Source: Crossaster papposus
Taxonomy: Eukaryota; Echinodermata; Asteroidea; Velatida; Solasteridae
Direction of reading: 5' to 3'
DNA length: 64,000 nt
Assembly (NCBI GenBank): GCA_037893245.1
Contig: JBAIAA010001545.1
Coordinates: 42,575 to 106,574 of the forward strand
The notes below the pieces were generated by a model, which saw only the letters and a program-made list of their open reading frames with translations, had not been told where the DNA came from and searched no databases. The stretch's first letter is position 1. Each line of letters begins with the position of its first letter. This document shows, one piece after another, positions 56,235 through 64,000 of the stretch. Made by a program: the position numbers and the translations under genes.

Positions 56235-57536
56235 CTTATGCACACTTCTTTCCCTTTACATATTTCTTATGCACACCTCTTTCCCTTTACATATTTCTTA
56301 TGCACACTTCTTTCCCTTTACATATTTCTTATGCACACTTCTTTCCCTTTACATATTTCTTATTCACACTTCTTTCCCTTTACATATTTCTTATGCACAC
56401 TTCTTTCCCTTTACATATTTCTTATGCACACTTCTTTCCCTTTACATATTTCTTATGCACACTTCTTTCCCTTTACATATTTCTTATGCACACTTCTTTC
56501 CCTTTACATATTTCTTATGCACACTTCTTTCCGTTTACATATTTCTTATGCACACTTCTTTCCCTTTACATATTTCTTATGCACACTTCTTTCCCTTTAC
56601 ATATTTCTTATGCACACTTCTTTCCGTTTACATATTTCTTATGCACACTTCTTTCCCTTTACATATTTCTTATGCACACTTCTTTCCCTTTACATATTTC
56701 TTATGCACACTTCTTTCCCTTTACATATTTCTTATGCACACTTCTTTCCCTTTACATATTTCTTATGCACACTTCTTTCCCTTTACATATTTCTTATGCA
56801 CACTTCTTTCCCTTTACATATTTCTTATGCACACTTCTTTCCCTTTACATATTTCTTATGCACACTTCTTTCCCTTTACATATTTCTTATGCACACTTCT
56901 TTCCCTTTACATATTTCTTATGCACACTTCTTTCCCTTTACATATTTCTTATGCACACTTCTTTCCCTTTACATATTTCTTATGCACACTTCTTTCCCTT
57001 TACATATTTCTTATGCACACTTCTTTCCCTTTACATATTTCTTATGCACACTTCTTTCCCTTTACATATTTCCTATGCACACTTCTTTCCCTTTACATAT
57101 TTCTTATGCACACTTCTTTCCCTTTACATATTTCTTATGCACACTTCTTTCCCTTTACATATTTCTTATGCACACTTCTTTCCCTTTATATATTTCTTAT
57201 GCACACTTCTTTCCCTTTAAATATTTCTTATGCACACTTCTTTCCCTTTACATATTTCTTATGCACACTTCTTTCCCTTTACATATTTCTTATGCACACT
57301 TCTTTCCCTTTACATATTTCCTATGCACACTTCTTTCCCTTTACATATTTCTTATGCACACTTCTTTCCCTTTACATATTTCTTATGCACACTTCTTTCC
57401 CTTTACATATTTCTTATGCACACTTCTTTCCCTTTACATATTTCTTATGCACACTTCTTTCCCTTTACATATTTCTTATGCACACTTCTTTCCCTTTACA
57501 TATTTCTTATGCACACTTCTTTCCCTTTACATATTT
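56199..57536 (+). repeat. A1-family higher-order block, copy 4 (1,338 bp)
   Basis: CACACCTC, TATTCACAC, two CCGTTTAC, CCTATG, TTTATATATT, private CTTTAAATATTTC (about 57215) and CCTATG, ending at a BB pair. It is one unit (31 bp) longer than the close copy at 60158-61464. Confidence 0.86.
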
Positions 57537-57763
57537 AACTCGAGGGCTTGTCCCGACATCATGTGTTTATTTCTTATGCACACTTCTTTCCCTTTACATA
57601 TTTCTTATGCACACTTCTTTCCCTTTACATATTTCTTATGCACACTTCTTTCCCTTTACATATTTCTTATGCACACTTCTTTCCCTTCACATATTTCGTA
57701 TGCACACTTCTTTCCCTTTACATATTTAACTCGAGGGCTTGTCCCGACATCATGTGTTTATTT
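57537..57763 (+). repeat. BB pair 4: allele B inserts at 57537 and 57728
   Basis: 191 bp apart. CCCTTCACAT at 57688 (+151), followed by a private CGTATG. TTATAC at 57831 (+103 from the second insert), then CATGATTATTATG. The interval to the next insert is 501 bp, three units shorter than the 594-bp equivalents, and it ends in a B and not an A insert. Confidence 0.93.
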
Positions 57764-58228
57764 CTTATGCACACTTCTTTCCCTTTACATATTTCTTATG
57801 CACACTTCTTTCCCTTTACATATTTCTTATACACACTTCTTTCCCTTTACATATTTCTTATGCACACTTCTTTCCCTTTACATGATTATTATGCACACTT
57901 CTTTCCCTTTACATATTTCTTATGCACACTTCTTTGCCTTTACATATTTCTTATGCACACTTCTTTCCCTTTACATATTTCTTATGCACACTTCTTTCCT
58001 TTTACATATTTCTTATGCACACTTCTGTCCCTTTACATATTTCTTATGCAAACTTCTTTCCCTTTACATATTTCTTATGCACACTTCTTTCCCTTTACAT
58101 ATTTCTTATGCACACTTCTTTCCCTTTACATATTTCTTATGCACACTTCTTTCCCTTTACATATTTCTTATGCACACTTCTTTCCCTTTACATATTTCTT
58201 ATGCACACTTCTTTCCCTTTACATATTT

Positions 58229-58265
58229 AACTCGAGGGCTTGTCCCGACATCATGTGTTTATTTT
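58229..58265 (+). repeat. Insert, allele B, with altered right edge
   Basis: Allele B core and CTCGAG are intact. The right edge reads ATTTTTTTAT where others have ATTTCTTAT, a C-to-T change plus one extra T. All downstream B2 markers are shifted by one base accordingly (ATGCAAAC at +76, TTTTCC at +488). Confidence 0.92.
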
Positions 58266-59497
58266 TTTATGCACACTTCTTTCCCTTTACATATTTCTTA
58301 TGCAAACTTCTTTCCCTTTACATATTTCTTATGCACACTTCTTTCCCTTTACATATTTCTTATGCACAATTCTTTCCCTTTACATATTTCTTATGCACAC
58401 TTCTTTCCCTTTACATATTTCTTATGCACACTTCTTTCCCTTTACATATTTCTTATGCACACTTCTTTCCCTTTACATATTTCTTATGCACACTTCTTTC
58501 CCTTTACATATTTCGTATGCACACTTCTTTCCCTTTACATATTTCTTATGCACACTTCTTTCCCTTTACATATTTCTTATGCACACTTCTTTCCCTTTAC
58601 ATATTTCTTATGCACACTTCTTTCCCTTTACATATTTCTTATGCACACTTCTTTCCCTTTACATATTTCTTATGCACACTTCTTTCCCTTTACATATTTA
58701 TTATGCACACTTCTTTTCCTTTACATATTTCCTATGCACACTTCTTTCCCTTTACATATTTCTTATGCACACTTCTGTCCCTTTACATATTTCTTATGCA
58801 CACTTCTTTCCCTTTACATATTTCTTATGCACACTTCTTTCCCTTTACATATTTCTTATGCACACTTCTTTCCCTTTACATATTTCTTATGCACACTTCT
58901 TTCCCTTTACATATTTCTTATGCACACTTCTTTCCCTTTACATATTTCTTATGCACACTTCTTTCCCTTTACATATTTCTTATGCACACTTCTTTCCCTT
59001 TACATATTTCTTATGCACACTTCTTTCCCTTTACATATTTCTTATGCACACTTCTTTCCCTTTACATATTTCTTATGCACACTTCTTTCCCTTTACATAT
59101 TTCTTATGCACACTTATTTCCCTTTACATATTTCTTATGCACACTTCTTTCCATTTACATATTTCTTATGCACACTTCTTTCCCTTTACATATTTCTTAT
59201 GCACACTTCTTTCCCTTTACATATTTCTTATGCACACTTCTTTCCCTTTACATATTTCTTATGCACACTCCTTTCCCTTTACATATTTCTTATGTACACT
59301 TCTTTCCCTTTACATATTTCTTATGCACACTTCTTTCCCTTTACATATTTCTTATGCACACTTCTTTCCCTTTACATATTTCCTATGCACACTTCTTTCC
59401 CTTTACATATTTCTTATGCACACTTCTTTCCCTTTACATATTTCTTATGCACACTTCTTTCCCTTTACATATTTCTTATGCACACTTCTTTCCCTTT

Positions 59498-59531
59498 GCA
59501 TATTTCTTATGCACACTTCTTTCCCCTCTAC
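59498..59531 (+). repeat. Altered monomer with 1-bp insertion
   Basis: CTTTGCATA (A to G near 59498) is followed in the next unit by TTCCCCTCTACAT, one base longer than consensus TTCCCTTTACAT. It lies at the place where 53045-55263 carries its 18-bp deletion, so this spot of the B2 family has rearranged in both copies. Confidence 0.88.
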
Positions 59532-60157
59532 ATATTTCTTATGCACACTTCTTTCCCTTTACATATTTCTTATGCACACTTCTTTCCCTTTACATATTTC
59601 TTATGCACACTTCTTTCCCTTTACATATTTCTTATGCACACTTCTTTCCCTTTACATATTTCTTATACACACTTCTTTCCCTTTACATATTTCTGATGCA
59701 CACTTCTTTCCCTTTACATATTTATTATGCACACTTCTTTCCCTTTACATATTTCTTATGCACACTTCTTTCCCTTTACATATTTCTTATGCACACTTCT
59801 TTCCCTTTACATATTTCTTATGCACACTTCTTTCCTTTTACATATTTCTTATGCACACTTCTTTCCCTTTACATATTTCTTATGCACACTTCTTTCCTTT
59901 TACATATTTCTTATGCACACTTCTGTCCCTTTACATATTTCTTATGCACACTTCTTTCCCTTTACATATTTCTTATGCACACTTCTTTCCCTTTACATAT
60001 TTCTTATGCACACTTCTTTCCCTTTACATATTTCTTATGCACACTTCTTTCCCTTTACATATTTCTTATGCACACTTCTTTCCCTTTACATATTTCTTAT
60101 GCACACTTCTTTCCCTTTACATATTTCTTATGCACACTTCTTTCCCTTTACATATTT

Positions 60158-60193
60158 AACTCGAGGGCTTGTTCCCACATCATGTGTTTATTT
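60158..60193 (+). repeat. Insert, allele A (starts an A1 block)
   Basis: 36 bp, allele A core. CACACCTC at 60236 (+78). Confidence 0.94.
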
Positions 60194-61464
60194 CTTATGC
60201 ACACTTCTTTCCCTTTACATATTTCTTATGCACACCTCTTTCCCTTTACATATTTCTTATGCACACTTCTTTCCCTTTACATATTTCTTATGCACACTTC
60301 TTTCCCTTTACATATTTCTTATTCACACTTCTTTCCCTTTACATATTTCTTATGCACACTTCTTTCCCTTTACATATTTCTTATGCACACTTCTTTCCCT
60401 TTACATATTTCTTATGCACACTTCTTTCCCTTTACATATTTCTTATGCACACTTCTTTACCTTTACATATTTCTTATGCACACTTCTTTCCCTTTACATA
60501 TTTCTTATGCACACTTCTTTCCGTTTACATATTTCTTATGCACACTTCTTTCCCTTTACATATTTCTTATGCACACTTCTTTCCGTTTACATATTTCTTA
60601 TGCACACTTCTTTCCCTTTACATATTTCTTATGCACACTTCTTTCCCTTTACATATTTCTTATGCACACTTCTTTCCCTTTACATATTTCTTATGCACAC
60701 TTCTTTCCCTTTACATATTTCTTATGCACACTTCTTTCCCTTTACATATTTCTTATGCACACTTCTTTCCCTTTACATATTTCTTATGCACACTTCTTTC
60801 CCTTTACATATTTCTTATGCACACTTCTTTCCCTTTACATATTTCTTATGCACACTTCTTTCCCTTTACATATTTCTTATGCACACTTCTTTCCCTTTAC
60901 ATATTTCTTATGCACACTTCTTTCCCTTTACATATTTCTTATGCACACTTCTTTCCCTTTACATATTTCTTATGCACACTTCTTTCCCTTTACATATTTC
61001 TTATGCACACTTCTTTCCCTTTACATATTTCCTATGCACACTTCTTTCCCTTTACATATTTCTTATGCACACTTCTTTCCCTTTACATATTTCTTATGCA
61101 CACTTCTTTCCCTTTACATATTTCTTATGCACACTTCTTTCCCTTTATATATTTCTTATGCACACTTCTTTCCCTTTACATATTTCTTATGCACACTTCT
61201 TTCCCTTTACATATTTCTTATGCACACTTCTTTCCCTTTACATATTTCTTATGCACACTTCTTTCCCTTTACATATTTCCTATGCACACTTCTTTCCCTT
61301 TACATATTTCTTATGCACACTTCTTTCCCTTTACATATTTCTTATGCACACTTCTTTCCCTTTACATATTTCTTATGCACACTTCTTTCCCTTTACATAT
61401 TTCTTATGCACACTTCTTTCCCTTTACATATTTCTTATGCACACTTCTTTCCCTTTACATATTT
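60158..61464 (+). repeat. A1-family higher-order block, copy 5 (1,307 bp)
   Basis: CACACCTC, TATTCACAC, private TTTACCTTTAC (about 60468), two CCGTTTAC, CCTATG, TTTATATATT and CCTATG, then a BB pair. Closest to 56199-57536. Confidence 0.87.
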
Positions 61465-61691
61465 AACTCGAGGGCTTGTCCCGACATCATGTGTTTATTT
61501 CTTATGCACACTTCTTTCCCTTTACATATTTCTTATGCACACTTCTTTCCCTTTACATATTTCTTATGCACACTTCTTTCCCTTTACATATTTCTTATGC
61601 ACACTTCTTTCCCTTCACATATTTCTTATGCACACTTCTTTCCCTTTACATATTTAACTCGAGGGCTTGTCCCGACATCATGTGTTTATTT
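61465..61691 (+). repeat. BB pair 5: allele B inserts at 61465 and 61656
   Basis: 191 bp apart. CCCTTCACAT at 61616 (+151). TTATAC at 61759 (+103), CATGATTATTATG near 61811, then TTTGCCTTTAC, CCTTTTAC, CTGTCCC and ATGCAAAC. TTTGCC and ATGCAAAC are shared only with pair 4 (57914-58050). Confidence 0.93.
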
Positions 61692-62249
61692 CTTATGCAC
61701 ACTTCTTTCCCTTTACATATTTCTTATGCACACTTCTTTCCCTTTACATATTTCTTATACACACTTCTTTCCCTTTACATATTTCTTATGCACACTTCTT
61801 TCCCTTTACATGATTATTATGCACACTTCTTTCCCTTTACATATTTCTTATGCACACTTCTTTGCCTTTACATATTTCTTATGCACACTTCTTTCCCTTT
61901 ACATATTTCTTATGCACACTTCTTTCCTTTTACATATTTCTTATGCACACTTCTGTCCCTTTACATATTTCTTATGCAAACTTCTTTCCCTTTACATATT
62001 TCTTATGCACACTTCTTTCCCTTTACATATTTCTTATGCACACTTCTTTCCCTTTACATATTTCTTATGCACACTTCTTTCCCTTTACATATTTCTTATG
62101 CACACTTCTTTCCCTTTACATATTTCTTATGCACACTTCTTTCCCTTTACATATTTCTTATGCACACTTCTTTCCCTTTACATATTTCTTATGCACACTT
62201 CTTTCCCTTTACATATTTCTTATGTACACTTCTTTCCCTTTACATATTT

Positions 62250-62285
62250 AACTCGAGGGCTTGTTCCCACATCATGTGTTTATTT
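62250..62285 (+). repeat. Insert, allele A
   Basis: 36 bp, allele A core. It has neither the CTGATG at -60 of A2 copies nor the CACACCTC at +78 of A1 copies. Immediately upstream is ATGTACAC (T at 62225). The first 15 or so units downstream are consensus, then CCTATG, TTTATATATT, CCTATG as in the A1 tail. Confidence 0.94.
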
Positions 62286-63184
62286 CTTATGCACACTTCT
62301 TTCCCTTTACATATTTCTTATGCACACTTCTTTCCCTTTACATATTTCTTATGCACACTTCTTTCCCTTTACATATTTCTTATGCACACTTCTTTCCCTT
62401 TACATATTTCTTATGCACACTTCTTTCCCTTTACATATTTCTTATGCACACTTCTTTCCCTTTACATATTTCTTATGCACACTTCTTTCCCTTTACATAT
62501 TTCTTATGCACACTTCTTTCCCTTTACATATTTCTTATGCACACTTCTTTCCCTTTACATATTTCTTATGCACACTTCTTTCCCTTTACATATTTCTTAT
62601 GCACACTTCTTTCCCTTTACATATTTCTTATGCACACTTCTTTCCCTTTACATATTTCTTATGCACACTTCTTTCCCTTTACATATTTCTTATGCACACT
62701 TCTTTCCCTTTACATATTTCTTATGCACACTTCTTTCCCTTTACATATTTCCTATGCACACTTCTTTCCCTTTACATATTTCTTATGCACACTTCTTTCC
62801 CTTTACATATTTCTTATGCACACTTCTTTCCCTTTACATATTTCTTATGCACACTTCTTTCCCTTTATATATTTCTTATGCACACTTCTTTCCCTTTACA
62901 TATTTCTTATGCACACTTCTTTCCCTTTACATATTTCTTATGCACACTTCTTTCCCTTTACATATTTCTTATGCACACTTCTTTCCCTTTACATATTTCC
63001 TATGCACACTTCTTTCCCTTTACATATTTCTTATGCACACTTCTTTCCCTTTACATATTTCTTATGCACACTTCTTTCCCTTTACATATTTCTTATGCAC
63101 ACTTCTTTCCCTTTACATATTTCTTATGCACACTTCTTTCCCTTTACATATTTCTTATGCACACTTCTTTCCCTTTACATATTT

Positions 63185-63411
63185 AACTCGAGGGCTTGTC
63201 CCGACATCATGTGTTTATTTCTTATGCACACTTCTTTCCCTTTACATATTTCTTATGCACACTTCTTTCCCTTTACATATTTCTTATGCACACTTCTTTC
63301 CCTTTACATATTTCTTATGCACACTTCTTTCCCTTCACATATTTCTTATGCACACTTCTTTCCCTTTACATATTTAACTCGAGGGCTTGTCCCGACATCA
63401 TGTGTTTATTT
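63185..63411 (+). repeat. BB pair 6: allele B inserts at 63185 and 63376
   Basis: 191 bp apart. CCCTTCACAT at 63336 (+151). TTATAC at 63479 (+103), then a private ACTTCGTTCCC and CATGATTATTATG near 63530. Last inserts of the window. Confidence 0.93.
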
Positions 63412-64000
63412 CTTATGCACACTTCTTTCCCTTTACATATTTCTTATGCACACTTCTTTCCCTTTACATATTTCTTATACACACTTCGTTCCCTTTACAT
63501 ATTTCTTATGCACACTTCTTTCCCTTTACATGATTATTATGCACACTTCTTTCCCTTTACATATTTCTTATGCACACTTCTTTCCCTTTACATATTTCTT
63601 ATGCACACTTCTTTCCCTTTACATATTTCTTATGCACACTTCTTTCCTTTTACATATTTCTTATGCACACTTCTGTCCCTTTACATATTTCTTATGCACA
63701 CTTCTTTCCCTTTACATATTTCTTATGCACACTTCTTTTCCTTTACATATTTCTTATGCACACTTCTTTCCCTTTACATATTTCTTATGCACACTTCTTT
63801 CCCTTTACATATTTCTTATGCACACTTCTTTCCCTTTACATATTTCTTATGCACACTTCTTTCCCTTTACATATTTCTTATGCACACTTCTTTCCCTTTA
63901 CATATTTCTTATGCACACTTCTTTCCCTTTACATATTTCTTATGCACACTTATTTCCCTTTACATATTTATTATGCACACTTCTTTCCCTTTACATATTT
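63412..64000 (+). repeat. Partial higher-order block running off the window end
   Basis: Continues the 594-type series (CCTTTTAC about 63646, CTGTCCC about 63672). Near the end it shows CTTATTTCC (about 63952) and ATTATG (about 63970), which other 594-type blocks lack there. The window ends at ACATATTT, so a following insert or unit cannot be seen. Confidence 0.85.

Larger units (their letters stand above)
58229..60157 (+). repeat. B2-family higher-order block, copy 3 (1,929 bp)
   Basis: It carries ATGCAAAC, GCACAATTC, CGTATG, ATTATG, TTTTCCTTTAC, CCTATG, CTGTCCC, CTTATTTCC and CCATTTAC, then CACTCCTTTCC shared with the right part of 53045-55263 (about 54331). TTATAC and CTGATG (G at 59695) follow. 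The two extra bases off the 31-bp grid are the altered insert edge and the 1-bp insertion near 59524. Confidence 0.82.
61465..63184 (+). repeat. 1,720-bp higher-order repeat, next copy begins at 63185
   Basis: Spacings 191 + 594 + 935 bp bring the pattern back to a BB pair at 63185/63376. After the second B insert the same TTATAC, CATGATTATTATG, CCTTTTAC and CTGTCCC series repeats up to about 63,672. About 0.8 kb of the next copy is in view before the window ends. Confidence 0.87.
1..64000 (+). repeat. 31-bp satellite array spanning the whole window
   Basis: Direct reading shows head-to-tail copies of one 31-bp unit from the first to the last base, about 2,000 copies, all in one orientation. 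The reverse complement of the unit is never seen in the + strand. The unit holds 15 T, 9 C, 6 A and 1 G, so the + strand is 77% pyrimidine and strongly C-over-G skewed. The window opens exactly on a GCACAC unit start and closes in mid-unit at ACATATTT, so the array continues on both sides. Such arrays are typical of eukaryotic constitutive heterochromatin. I do not recognise this monomer as a named satellite, and species and chromosomal site cannot be told from the sequence. Confidence 0.98.
35916..64000 (+). repeat. Diverged subarray with higher-order repeat structure
   Basis: From the first CGTATG variant (G at 35916), point variants occur every few units: CGTATG, CCTATG, ATTATG, CTTATTTCC, CTGTCCC, TTTATAT, TTCACAT, CTGATG and others. 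Many recur in the same order and at the same distances from 36-bp inserts, so they mark copied multi-kb blocks and not independent mutation. 28 inserts lie between 37434 and 63376. Long consensus-only tracts persist inside, for example about 37,930-39,735. The pattern fits unequal crossover and segmental duplication within an older part of the array. Confidence 0.93.

Noticed and set aside
37445-63377. Shorter frames that appear to start inside inserts (FPHHVFISYAHF or SRHHVFISYAHF) and end at the next TTTAAC
   Set aside because: They begin at a TTG within the insert just because the insert's TAA closes the previous frame. They are otherwise the same satellite translation.
37434-63411. CRISPR array
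   Set aside because: A CRISPR array needs constant repeats with unique spacers of similar length. Here the intervals between 36-bp inserts are themselves tandem satellite and range from 155 to more than 2,600 bp. No cas gene is present.
37434-63411. CENP-B box in the insert
   Set aside because: The reverse strand has CGGG in allele B, but the TTCG required 11 bases upstream is absent, and allele A lacks CGGG.
37434-63411. Mobile element or terminal repeats
   Set aside because: The insert is 36 bp, has no coding capacity or terminal inverted repeats of useful length, and occurs only in phase within the array. Spread by array turnover explains it without transposition.
1-64000. Telomeric repeat tract
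   Set aside because: CCCTTTA in the unit looks like plant-type CCCTAAA at a glance, but no 6-8-bp telomere tandem is present; the period is 31 bp throughout.
1-64000. Inverted segments or hairpin junctions within the array
   Set aside because: The reverse complement of the unit was not seen anywhere; orientation is constant.
1-64000. tRNA, rRNA, riboswitch, promoter or terminator signals
   Set aside because: TATA-like ATATTT and T-runs occur in every unit and have no discriminating value. No cloverleaf, rRNA core or unique sequence exists in the window.
35916-64000. Right-half variants as random sequencing error
   Set aside because: The same variants recur in the same order at fixed offsets from inserts in several blocks (for example +78/+165, +151, -60), which random error cannot produce. 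Isolated private changes could still be errors.

Overview
The whole 64 kb window is one satellite DNA array. A 31-bp monomer (first copy at 1-31: begins GCACACTTC, core TTTCCCTTT, ends ATATTTCTTAT; 10 of 31 bases are G/C, only one is G) is repeated head-to-tail in one orientation about 2,000 times. Both window edges lie inside the array. I see no gene, RNA gene, transposon body, telomere repeat or unique DNA. A tract this long and uniform points to eukaryotic heterochromatin (centromeric, pericentromeric, subtelomeric or B-chromosome type). The sequence does not let me name the organism or the chromosomal site.

Layout. (1) 1 to about 35,915: roughly 1,150 monomers that look identical to the consensus. 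They are broken only by seven small rearrangements (at 311, 2821, 8435, 12165, 15474, 23000 and 33906). (2) About 35,916 to 64,000: the same monomer, but with many shared point variants and 28 copies of a 36-bp insert carrying an XhoI-type CTCGAG. The insert always enters at the same monomer position, after CATATTT and before CTTAT. Insert-to-insert spacings are 36 + 31n bp, and the two exceptions (-18 and +2) are explained by visible indels. Inserts come in two alleles, A (TTGTTCCCACATC, 12 copies) and B (TTGTCCCGACATC, 16 copies). Linked variant markers at fixed distances from the inserts define at least five families of higher-order repeat (HOR) block, shuffled and re-used along 28 kb.

Reading frames. 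The monomer has no stop codon in any + frame, and 31 is 1 modulo 3. Continuous translation therefore runs for tens of kb in all three + frames and gives the same 31-residue hydrophobic period. These frames are a numerical by-product of the repeat, not genes, and no CDS is annotated.

How the parts relate. The likely history is an older, mutated HOR array on the right, reshaped by unequal exchange, beside a recently amplified and near-monomorphic array on the left. The two left-half inserts are allele A-like but carry private changes. The main points for a second look are the abrupt change in homogeneity near 35.9 kb, the phase-locked 36-bp insert, and the block grammar on the right.
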